Shown piece by piece: positions 1 through 6,451 of a DNA stretch of 14,528 nt. The DNA is from DATIKM01 sp035477595 (lineage in GTDB: Bacteria; Armatimonadota; Chthonomonadetes; Chthonomonadales; CAJBBX01): the NCBI GenBank assembly GCA_035477595.1, contig DATIKM010000023.1, positions 1 to 14,528 on the forward strand, in the 5' to 3' direction. The stretch's first letter is position 1. Each line of letters opens with the position of its first letter. A program made the translations under genes and the position numbers. Below the pieces are notes generated by a model. That model saw only the letters and a list, made by a program, of their open reading frames with translations, did not search any database and was not told where the DNA came from.

Positions 1-2738
1 TGCGGCCCGTGGCGACGAACAACGTGCACTACGCGGAGCCGGACGGCTTCGTAGGGCACGATGTGTTGCGCTGTGTGGCGGCGCTGTGTCCCCTCGATCA
101 GCCGCATCCGGGCCGGCCGCTCAACGCGGAGCGCCACCTGAAGTCCGCGCGCGAGATGGCGGATCTGTACCGTTGGCGGCCAGACGCGCTGGAGAACACG
201 GTTCGCATCGCGGAGACGTGCGAGGCCGCGCTGCCGGAGCGCGAGGAGATGACGCCCTTCTTTCCCGTGCCGGATGGCCACGATGCAGCCTCGTACCTGC
301 GGCATCTGACCTACAAGGGCGCGAAGGTCCGCTACCGGCCGCTCTCGGAGCGCGTGGTGCAGCGCATTGAGCACGAGCTGGATGTCATCACGCAATTGGG
401 TTATGCGGACTACTTCCTTATGGTGTGGGACATCGTGCGGTGGGCACGCCGCAACGGCATTCGCTGCACGGGGCGCGGGTCGGCCGCCGACAGCTGCGTG
501 GCCTGCTGCCTCACGCTCACCGATGTGGACGTCATCTCGCGCCGGCTTCCCTTCGCGCGGTTCCTCACGCCGGGCAAGACCCCGGACATCGATATCGACT
601 TCCCCTCGGAGCGCCGCGACGACGTGTTCCGCCACATCGTGGCGAAGTACGGCGATGAGCACGTGGGCATGGTCTGCACGTTCCACACCTTCTGGGCGAA
701 GTCCGCCGTGCGCGACGTGGGCAAGGCGCTGGGACTGCCCCAGGATGCGCTCACCTTCTTCTCCGACCACGTGCAGCACAACGTGCGGGCGGACCGGCTG
801 GACCAGGCGTTTGAGCGCTATGCGGAGCTCCGGCCGCACGCAGCGCTCCGGGACCGATTCCAGTTGCTGTTCGATTTGTGCGGCCGCATCGCCGGGTTCC
901 CACGCCACATCGGTACCCACTCTTCCGGCGTGGTGATCAGCCGCGCTCCGCTGAGCACCGTCGCACCGCTGCAACCATCGGCGCGCGGCGTCATGCGGAT
1001 CTGGACACTAGACAAGGACGACGCCGAGGCGGCAGGCGCGATCAAGTTCGATGTGCTCTCGCTGCGCATCCTGTCGGCGGTGGGGGATGCCGAGCGCGAC
1101 ATCGTGCGGTTGCAGTCAGAAGCTCCGGTCGATGCGAGCGGGAGCGGAGCGTCGCGGGTGGCGTCGCCCGCGTTCGTCTACGACCGCATCCCGTTCGGCG
1201 ACCCGCTGACCTTCCGCATGTTCCGGGCGGGCGCGGCGGTGGGCGCGTTCCAGTTTGAAAGCGCGGCGCAGATAGCGCTCGCGGCCACGCTTCAGCCGGA
1301 GCACTTCGAGGATCTGGTCGCCTCAGTGGCGCTCATCCGTCCCGGCCCCATCCGGGGCAACGTGGTGCAGCGCTTCGTGGCTTGCCGGAATGGCTGGCTG
1401 CGGGCGGACCTGCTGCATCCGGCGCTGGAGCCGATGCTCGCGAAGACGTACGGCTGCATCGTCTATCAGGAGCAGGTGAACGACGTGGTGGCCGCCATGA
1501 CCGGCTGGTCGGATGCGGAGGCGGACAGGTTCCGCAAGCGTCTGACGCGGCGATCGAAGCTCGGCGAGATGGATATGGCACGCGCGGAGTTCGTGTCGGC
1601 CGCGGCGGCGCGGCGACCGGATCTGGGCGAGGAGAACGCGAACCGGCTGTTCGACCAGATCGAGGGCTGGGCGGGCTACGGGTTCACGGAGGGGCACGCC
1701 GCCAGCTTCGCGCTGACGGGTTATCGGAGCGCCTATCTGTCGGTGCACCACGCTGCGGCCTACTTCTCGGGGCTGATGAACCACCAGCCGATGGGCTACT
1801 ACAGCGCCAACACGCTGGCAGGCGAGGCGAGACACCGGGGCGTGCGCATACTCCCGGTGGAGATCAACCAGAGCGAGGACAAGTGCTTCGCATCCGAGCC
1901 GGACGCCATCCGGCTGGGCCTTCGGGTTGTGGCGGATCTGCGCGATGCGGATATCGAGGCCATCGTGGAGGCCCGGCGGGAACGTGAGTACCGCTCGCTG
2001 CTCGACTTCTGCGGGCGCGTTCTCCTGCATCGGCACCGGCTGGAGAACCTGGTGCTGTGCGGCGCGTTCGATCTGCTGCACGAACACCGGCGCGGAATCC
2101 TGTGGCGCCTGGACGAGACCAGCGCGCTGGCGCGTTCCTACCGTGCGGAGGCAGGCGCCACGGGGCAGCTGCCCGGCGCCTGTCCGCGTCTGGAAGGCAT
2201 GCTCACCCCCACGGCATGGGAGCTGGACGACTTCACCGCCTGGGACAAGTTTCTCTGGGCGTGGCGCATCACCGGCGTCTGCGCCGAATGCCACGTGTTC
2301 ACCTATCTGCGCGATCTGCTGAACCGATGGCGGGTCTGGACCACGGACGAGGCCCAGCGAGCGCACCACGGCCAGAGGATCACGGTGGCCGGGCTGAACG
2401 TGCGGCCGCATAGGCCCCCGACCCGCAGCGGGGAGCCGGTGATCTTCACGATCCTGGAGGATGAGATGGGCACGCTGCAGGCCACCATCGCGGGCCCGGC
2501 GATCGATGCCTGCACGGCGGTGTTCCTCACGTCGCCCGCGGTGCTGGTGCGCGGCCGGATCGTGCGGAAGGGACAGGGGGTGTCGCTGCAGGTGGAGCGC
2601 GCGAAGCCCCTGCGGATGGCGGACCTGGCGCAGGCCTCCCACGAGGTGCACACCGAGATCTGGGACCGGCGCTGGAAGGTCGGCGCCAACGTGCGCACCG
2701 AGATGCGTGACCGAGCGCCCATCGGCGCGGTGCGCTGA
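1..2738 (+). CDS. dnaE2: Error-prone DNA polymerase III alpha subunit, DnaE2/ImuC-like (5' partial)
   Basis: This is a C-family replicative-type polymerase that probably performs translesion or error-prone synthesis. The reading frame is open to the left edge (first full codon at 3-5). The GTG at 9 encodes the V of a PVATNNVHYAE motif near the end of the PHP domain, so the gene starts upstream and roughly 190 residues are missing. Numbering from that GTG: GRGSAADS at 155-162; PDIDIDF at 192-198, with the catalytic aspartates D193 and D195; KFDVLSLRILSAV at 346-358, with the third catalytic aspartate D348; a helix-hairpin-helix region near 645-690; an OB fold near 790-865. The NHQPMGYY...RGVRILPVEINQS block (591-622) is typical of DnaE2 rather than DnaE1. 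ImuA/ImuB partners, if present, would lie upstream, outside the window. Confidence is very high for the C-family polymerase and good for the DnaE2 subtype. Confidence 0.9.
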   Translation, partial: RPVATNNVHYAEPDGFVGHDVLRCVAALCPLDQPHPGRPLNAERHLKSAREMADLYRWRPDALENTVRIAETCEAALPEREEMTPFFPVPDGHDAASYLRHLTYKGAKVRYRPLSERVVQRIEHELDVITQLGYADYFLMVWDIVRWARRNGIRCTGRGSAADSCVACCLTLTDVDVISRRLPFARFLTPGKTPDIDIDFPSERRDDVFRHIVAKYGDEHVGMVCTFHTFWAKSAVRDVGKALGLPQDALTFFSDHVQHNVRADRLDQAFERYAELRPHAALRDRFQLLFDLCGRIAGFPRHIGTHSSGVVISRAPLSTVAPLQPSARGVMRIWTLDKDDAEAAGAIKFDVLSLRILSAVGDAERDIVRLQSEAPVDASGSGASRVASPAFVYDRIPFGDPLTFRMFRAGAAVGAFQFESAAQIALAATLQPEHFEDLVASVALIRPGPIRGNVVQRFVACRNGWLRADLLHPALEPMLAKTYGCIVYQEQVNDVVAAMTGWSDAEADRFRKRLTRRSKLGEMDMARAEFVSAAAARRPDLGEENANRLFDQIEGWAGYGFTEGHAASFALTGYRSAYLSVHHAAAYFSGLMNHQPMGYYSANTLAGEARHRGVRILPVEINQSEDKCFASEPDAIRLGLRVVADLRDADIEAIVEARREREYRSLLDFCGRVLLHRHRLENLVLCGAFDLLHEHRRGILWRLDETSALARSYRAEAGATGQLPGACPRLEGMLTPTAWELDDFTAWDKFLWAWRITGVCAECHVFTYLRDLLNRWRVWTTDEAQRAHHGQRITVAGLNVRPHRPPTRSGEPVIFTILEDEMGTLQATIAGPAIDACTAVFLTSPAVLVRGRIVRKGQGVSLQVERAKPLRMADLAQASHEVHTEIWDRRWKVGANVRTEMRDRAPIGAVR

Positions 2739-2784
2739 GGCCTGCACCACGTGAGGAGGGCATCACCGCCCAACAACGATCGAT

Positions 2785-2802
2785 CCCGGCAATCCTGCCG
2801 GG
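2785..2802 (+). terminator. Hairpin after dnaE2, weak terminator candidate
   Basis: CCCGGCA (2785-2791) and TGCCGGG (2796-2802) form a perfect 7-bp stem with an ATCC loop, 47 bases after the dnaE2 stop. No T tract follows, so it is not a canonical intrinsic terminator. A second TGCCGGG copy at 2812-2818 could compete for the same left arm. Confidence 0.3.
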
Positions 2803-2869
2803 TACGAAACATGCCGGGCACTTCGCTCGTCAACTATATGTGAGGATCACGGCAACCCTGGACGGACCG

Positions 2870-3112
2870 ATGACCGATCTACTGCTCGCCGACAACCTGG
2901 CATCCTTCCAGCACATCCCCAGCGACCTGCCGCCGCGGCTGCGGCCGGTAGTCGCCGAGGCCCTGAGGCGCCGGCTATTCAGGCTTGCCGTCAGCCGCCA
3001 ACAGGCCGAGTGGGGAAAGGTGCTCGCCGGCTGGCGCGACGTCCGCTCCAGCCAGACACTGCCCGACAGCAGTCGGGGTCCCTGCTGCGGCTCAAGCCCC
3101 TCCGGAGCTTAA
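2870..3112 (+). CDS. Hypothetical small protein (80 aa), doubtful
   Basis: I do not recognise this ORF. From the ATG at 2870 it gives 80 residues beginning MTDLLLADNLAS; an in-frame GTG at 2840 would add ten. The middle (about 25-58) looks like an amphipathic, Arg-rich helical segment (RPVVAEALRRRLFRLAVSRQ). The last 20 residues are Ser/Gly/Cys-rich and look less protein-like. In its favour, third codon positions are mostly G or C over the first 60 codons, as in the neighbours. Against it, neither start has a clear Shine-Dalgarno sequence and no domain is visible. There is no predicted membrane segment or signal peptide. If it is not a gene, the whole 2739-3296 interval is a 558-base spacer holding only small hairpins and a promoter-like box. 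Confidence 0.35.
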   Translation: MTDLLLADNLASFQHIPSDLPPRLRPVVAEALRRRLFRLAVSRQQAEWGKVLAGWRDVRSSQTLPDSSRGPCCGSSPSGA

Positions 3113-3211
3113 CGCGTTCGCTTCCCGGCACCGCCATTCCGTACGCGGCTCGTCGGCGTCACACTACACTCGCCGGCCACCCCCGCCCCCACGACTAACG
3201 CAAGCATCGCT

Positions 3212-3236
3212 GTGCGGGACGCTCGCTGCTCCGCAC
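3212..3236 (+). other. Small inverted repeat upstream of ruvX
   Basis: GTGCGG (3212-3217) and CCGCAC (3231-3236) form a perfect 6-bp stem around a 13-base loop, with no T tract. It lies between the doubtful small ORF and the ruvX promoter-like box. It may be a weak terminator for the upstream unit or chance in GC-rich DNA. Confidence 0.2.
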
Positions 3237-3259
3237 CGGCAGCCTCCCCGGGCGGCGGG

Positions 3260-3265
3260 TACAAT
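3260..3265 (+). promoter_or_regulatory. Candidate -10 box for the ruvX-mltG-yqeG-aroE unit
   Basis: TACAAT (5 of 6 matches to TATAAT) stands out in a GC-rich stretch 31 bases before the ruvX start. No good -35 hexamer is present at 17 bp (CGGCAG), and there is no extended -10 TG. If used, it would give a leader of about 25 bases carrying the strong Shine-Dalgarno at 3283-3290. Confidence 0.4.
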
Positions 3266-3282
3266 GCTCCAGTAACTGCAGT

Positions 3283-3290
3283 AGAGGAGG
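3283..3290 (+). promoter_or_regulatory. Strong ribosome binding site of ruvX
   Basis: AGAGGAGG lies 6 bases before the GTG at 3297. It fixes the ruvX start at a non-ATG codon. Confidence 0.85.
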
Positions 3291-3296
3291 CGGTCC

Positions 3297-3731
3297 GTGG
3301 CGCGACTCCTTGCGCTCGATGTAGGCGACAGAACGATCGGCGTGGCCGTGGCCGACTCGGGCACCGGCATTGCCTTCCCCGTGACGACCCTGCGCCGCCA
3401 GCCCGAGGGCCATCGGCGCGACGTGGCCGATCTGGCGCGGCTCATCGGGGAGCAGGGCGCCGAGCGAGTGGTCGTCGGGCTGCCGCTCAACATGGACGGG
3501 ACCAGGGGCCCGCAGGCGGAGAGGGTCGAGCGCTTCGTGGCCGCCCTTCAGCGTGAGGTGGCGGTGCCGGTCGCGTGGCAGGACGAGCGGCTGTCCACAT
3601 TCGAGGCGGAGGAGATCCTCCTGGCGTCCGGACGCCCGAGGCGCCGCCATAAGGAGACGGTCGACGCCGTCGCGGCGTCGGTCATCCTGCGCGACTACAT
3701 GGCATCATGCGCAACGGGGAATGCGGGCTAA
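3297..3731 (+). CDS. ruvX: RuvX/YqgF: putative Holliday junction resolvase / pre-16S rRNA nuclease
   Basis: This is a 144-residue cytoplasmic nuclease of the RNase H-like YqgF family, whose members are known for 16S rRNA 5' maturation and proposed Holliday junction resolution. Visible signatures are LALDVGDRTIGVAVAD at 5-20 with D8, VVGLPLNMDGT at 59-69, WQDERLST at 94-101 with E97, and TVDAVAASVILRDY at 121-134 with D123. D8, E97 and D123 match the expected acidic active site. Length is normal for the family. The GTG start is supported by AGAGGAGG 6 bases upstream. mltG follows after 24 bases; ruvX-mltG adjacency is common in several phyla. Confidence 0.95.
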   Translation: MARLLALDVGDRTIGVAVADSGTGIAFPVTTLRRQPEGHRRDVADLARLIGEQGAERVVVGLPLNMDGTRGPQAERVERFVAALQREVAVPVAWQDERLSTFEAEEILLASGRPRRRHKETVDAVAASVILRDYMASCATGNAG

Positions 3732-3755
3732 GAGCGTGGAACGCAGGTTCACCGG

Positions 3756-4805
3756 ATGGCACGTCGCCTGACCCGGTCCCGGCGCGCACGCCGCAGGGCG
3801 CTCTGGATCGCCTCCGGCATCGTTGCCGCAGTTGCGCTTGCGGGTGCGTGGTGCTGGCTCCAGTTCCAGCCGGTCGGGACCGGCCCGAAGCGCATCGTCA
3901 GGGTGCCGCAGGGCGCGACGCCGGCCGACGTCGGCGTTCTCCTGCAGCGGCGCGGGCTGGTGCGAAGCGGGCTCGCGTTCGCGCTGGCTGTGCGCTGGTC
4001 ACCGGAGCAGGGACCGATACGCGCCGGCACGTTCAGTCTGTCGCCCGCCTGGCGCCCCGCGGAACTGGCGGACCGCCTGCGGCGCGGTGGTCCAGACGTG
4101 GCGGTAGTGACCGTCACGATTCCGGAGGGCTACACGCTCCGGCAGATCGGCGCCACCTTGGAGCGCCGGGGTGCAGTGCGCAGCGCCGCCGCGTTCGTGC
4201 AGGTGGCAACGGAGCCGCCGCCGGCGCTCCGGCGGATCGTGGGCCTCCCGTCGGGTCCTCTAGAGGGGTACCTGTGGCCCGACACCTACTTTATGGAGCC
4301 GGACGGGTCTCCCGAGGCGGCGGCCAGAATGATGCTGGTCGCCTTCGCCGATCGCGTTATAACGCCACACGGTGAGGAGATTCGGCGCAGTGGCAGGAGC
4401 CTGCACGAGGTGGTGACCATCGCTTCGATCATCGAACGTGAGGCGCGCGTACCGGAGGAACGGGCTCGGATCGCCGGCGTGGTCGAGAACCGCTTGCGGA
4501 AGCGCATGCGACTGCAGATATGCGCTACTGTGCTCTATGCCCTCGGGGAGCACAGGGAACGCGTCCTGTATCGCGATTTGCTGGTGGACTCCCCGTACAA
4601 CACCTATCGTCATGCGGGACTGCCACCGGGACCGATCGCGTCCCCCGGCCTCGCGTGCATCCTCGCAGCGCTGCGGCCGGAGCGTCACGGCTACCTCTAT
4701 TACGTGGCGATGCCCGACGGCTCTCACCTCTTTACCAGGACGCAGAGCGACCATCTGGTGGCGGTCTCGCGCGCGCGACGGGCCGCTCGGGCGGTGGACC
4801 GATGA
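3756..4805 (+). CDS. mltG: MltG/YceG-like endolytic murein transglycosylase
   Basis: This 349-residue membrane-anchored enzyme is expected to cleave nascent glycan strands and so terminate peptidoglycan chain growth. It has an Arg-rich cytoplasmic start (1-14), one transmembrane segment (about 15-36), a LysM-like region (about 45-125), then the YceG catalytic domain. Motifs seen are LEGYLWPDTY at 169-178, ASIIEREA at 223-230 (E227 in the position of the catalytic glutamate), SPYNTY at 279-284, GLPPGPIASPG at 288-298 and GYLYYVAMPDGSHLF at 312-326. Where many homologues have LQSDPTV it has LQICATV (253-259). This resembles the SCAT variant I recall from other phyla and is unlikely to mean loss of function. 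Its stop overlaps the yqeG start (ATGA), implying translational coupling. Confidence 0.95.
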   Translation: MARRLTRSRRARRRALWIASGIVAAVALAGAWCWLQFQPVGTGPKRIVRVPQGATPADVGVLLQRRGLVRSGLAFALAVRWSPEQGPIRAGTFSLSPAWRPAELADRLRRGGPDVAVVTVTIPEGYTLRQIGATLERRGAVRSAAAFVQVATEPPPALRRIVGLPSGPLEGYLWPDTYFMEPDGSPEAAARMMLVAFADRVITPHGEEIRRSGRSLHEVVTIASIIEREARVPEERARIAGVVENRLRKRMRLQICATVLYALGEHRERVLYRDLLVDSPYNTYRHAGLPPGPIASPGLACILAALRPERHGYLYYVAMPDGSHLFTRTQSDHLVAVSRARRAARAVDR

Positions 4806-5356
4806 GGCCGCCCAGCAAGCCGCGTCGCGCTGGCGGACTGATGATACTCTGCCCCCGTCGGTACTGCCCCGGCGGTGTCACAGATGTTCGTCCGGCAGAC
4901 CTGCGCGACGCTGGGATCGAGGCGGTGCTCCTCGACCTGGACAACACCCTCGTGGCTTGGCAGGGGTACGACGTGCCCGATGCAGTGATGGAGTGGCTGG
5001 CGGAGCTCAGGGCGTGCGGCCTAAAGCTCTACCTGGTCAGCAACACGCGGTCCGGCAGGCGCCTGCGCCAGCTGGCGGCCGAGCTCGAGATGTCGTACGT
5101 CCGCCGCGCGTGGAAGCCACGCCGGCGCGGCTTCCTTGCCGCCATGCGGGAGCTGGGTGTGGGGCCGGACCGGACCGCGGTGATCGGCGACCAGATGTTT
5201 ACGGACGTGCTCGGAGGCAATCGCCTCGGGCTCTACACGGTGATGGTGCGTCCCATGGCGCGCCGCGAGTTCGTGGGGACGCGCCTAAGCCGCCTGGCCG
5301 AGCGGGTAGTCCTGGCATGGCTCAGGCGGCGGGGCCTACTGCCCGAGGGCGGGTAG
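4802..5356 (+). CDS. yqeG: YqeG-family HAD-superfamily phosphatase
   Basis: This is a 184-residue soluble HAD phosphatase. HAD motifs in order: DLDNTL at 45-50 with nucleophile D45 and acid D47; VSNT at 79-82; K105 in WKPRRRG; GDQMFTDVLGGNRLG at 129-143. The last motif and the TR..R..ER tail are diagnostic of the YqeG family, which is related to mitochondrial and plastid phosphatidylglycerophosphate phosphatases. A role in phospholipid head-group maturation is possible but inferred. The start at 4802 was chosen because its ATG overlaps the mltG stop by four bases; the ATG at 4841 is an alternative and would begin nearer the conserved core. In Bacillus, yqeG lies close to aroE with yqeH between them. 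Here aroE follows directly and yqeH is absent. Confidence 0.9.
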   Translation: MRPPSKPRRAGGLMILCPRRYCPGGVTDVRPADLRDAGIEAVLLDLDNTLVAWQGYDVPDAVMEWLAELRACGLKLYLVSNTRSGRRLRQLAAELEMSYVRRAWKPRRRGFLAAMRELGVGPDRTAVIGDQMFTDVLGGNRLGLYTVMVRPMARREFVGTRLSRLAERVVLAWLRRRGLLPEGG

Positions 5357-5434
5357 CGAAAGTGCCTGGCTGCGGCTAGCTGGTCAGGGAACAAACGGGC
5401 CACTGCCGTCGTCCAACCCGACATGGGAGCGGCC

Positions 5435-6307
5435 ATGGCCCCTCGCATCACAGGTACCACACGGCTCCTGGGCGTCTTCGGCGACCCGGTGGAGCACTCC
5501 CTCTCTCCTTGCATGCACCAGGCCGCGATCGCGGCGCTGGAGCTTGACTACGTCTACGTGCCGTTCCACGTCCGCCGCGAGGATCTCGCCGACGCGCTGC
5601 GCGCTCTGCCGGCGCTGGGCGTCCGCGGAGTGAACCTCACCATTCCACACAAGGAGCGTGCCCTCGCCCTCGTCGACGAGGTGACGCCCGAGGCGGAGGC
5701 ATCGGGCGCAGTGAACACGGTGCGGGTGGAGGGGACGCTGCTCGTGGGGCACTGCACGGACGGCGCGGGTTTCATGGCCCCGCTGACCTCGACCGGGATC
5801 GCGCTTGACGGGGTACGCGCGGTGGTGGTGGGCGCGGGCGGCGCCGCGCGCTCGGTCGTGCACCGGCTGGTGTCGGCGGGCGCCGCGGTGCTGGTTGCCA
5901 ACCGGCGGGCGCAGCGAGCCGCGGACCTGTGCGCGGCGATGGAGCGGTATGCCCGGAGGTCCGCGCCGCGCTGGGTGTCGCTCGATGACAGCGCGGTCGT
6001 CCAGGCTGCAATGGCGGAGGCGGACCTGGTGGTGAACACGACGCCTATCGGTATGTGGCCGCATCTCAATGACGCTCCGCCGGCGCCGGCGGAGTGGCTG
6101 AGGCAGGGATGCACCGCCTACGACCTGATCTACCGTCCGGAGGAGACTCTGTGGCTTCGACGGGCGCGCGAGCGGGGGTGCAGGACGATCAACGGGATCG
6201 GCATGCTGGTCCATCAGGGCGCCGAATCCCTGGCCTACTGGACGGGCGCCCGTCCACCGGCCGACGTCATGGAGGGCGCGGTTCGGAGCGCCCTGACAGG
6301 CCCGTAG
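5435..6307 (+). CDS. aroE: Shikimate dehydrogenase (NADP+)
   Basis: This 290-residue cytoplasmic enzyme reduces 3-dehydroshikimate to shikimate in aromatic amino acid synthesis. Shikimate-site motifs: HSLSPCMHQAA at 21-31, NLTIPHKE at 67-74 with catalytic K73, GAVNTV at 91-96 with N94, CTDGAGF at 107-113 with catalytic D109, and MLVHQGAE at 257-264. The Rossmann part shows GAGGAARS at 133-140, ANRR at 155-158 consistent with NADP preference, and NTTPIGM at 201-207. The ATG at 5435 was preferred because GGGAG lies 5 bases before it; the ATG at 5423 adds four residues (MGAA) but has no Shine-Dalgarno. It is the last gene before a hairpin and the pil promoter. The coding sequence contains a perfect 20-bp palindrome over DAPPAPAE (213-220). 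Confidence 0.96.
   Translation: MAPRITGTTRLLGVFGDPVEHSLSPCMHQAAIAALELDYVYVPFHVRREDLADALRALPALGVRGVNLTIPHKERALALVDEVTPEAEASGAVNTVRVEGTLLVGHCTDGAGFMAPLTSTGIALDGVRAVVVGAGGAARSVVHRLVSAGAAVLVANRRAQRAADLCAAMERYARRSAPRWVSLDDSAVVQAAMAEADLVVNTTPIGMWPHLNDAPPAPAEWLRQGCTAYDLIYRPEETLWLRRARERGCRTINGIGMLVHQGAESLAYWTGARPPADVMEGAVRSALTGP
6075..6094 (+). repeat. Perfect 20-bp palindrome inside aroE
   Basis: CTCCGCCGGCGCCGGCGGAG reads the same on both strands. It encodes part of a Pro/Ala linker after the NTTPIGM motif, where the protein family is variable. Confidence 0.8.
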
Positions 6308-6317
6308 AGCCCCGCCT

Positions 6318-6338
6318 GGAGCGCTGCCGAGCGGCTCC
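6318..6338 (+). terminator. Hairpin after aroE, terminator candidate
   Basis: GGAGC (6318-6322) pairs with GCTCC (6334-6338), and inside it GCT (6323-6325) pairs with AGC (6330-6332) around a GCCG loop, with one unpaired G at 6333. This 8-bp stem starts 11 bases after the aroE stop and is followed by only two T residues. It sits just upstream of the pil promoter, as expected of a boundary between two transcription units, but the U tract is weak. Confidence 0.4.
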
Positions 6339-6358
6339 TTGGGACGCCAAAAACGTTC

Positions 6359-6387
6359 TTGCGTGCCCTATGGGGCTGTGCTATAAT
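6359..6387 (+). promoter_or_regulatory. Sigma-70-type promoter of the pil operon, extended -10
   Basis: TTGCGT at 6359-6364 is followed by exactly 17 bases and then TATAAT at 6382-6387. TG at 6379-6380 creates an extended -10 element (TGC-TATAAT). A short A tract at 6349-6353 precedes the -35 box and may act as an UP element. Transcription should start near 6394, giving a leader of roughly 58 bases to pilB. This is the clearest promoter in the window. Confidence 0.8.
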
Positions 6388-6451
6388 CGCCGCATCGGGA
6401 CGCTTGCGCCACTCCGTCGCCGCACGCACACACGGCTCAGTGGGGGCAGAC

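Noticed and set aside
1323..2750. 475-codon open frame on the - strand opposite dnaE2
   Set aside because: The translation is His/Arg/Pro-rich with no domain, and it lies wholly opposite a well-conserved polymerase. Long antisense frames are expected in GC-rich DNA.
2985..3275. 96-codon + strand frame upstream of ruvX
   Set aside because: It is Pro/Ala/Arg low-complexity with no ribosome binding site, and it overlaps the spacer hairpin and -10 box.
4510..4535. Loss of the DPT motif in MltG as a sign of inactivation
   Set aside because: LQICATV resembles a known LQSCATV variant, and the catalytic Glu and other motifs are intact.
6359..6451. N-terminal extension of PilB from the TTG at 6359
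   Set aside because: It coincides with the -35 and -10 boxes of a strong promoter, and the extra residues are not part of the MshEN domain.
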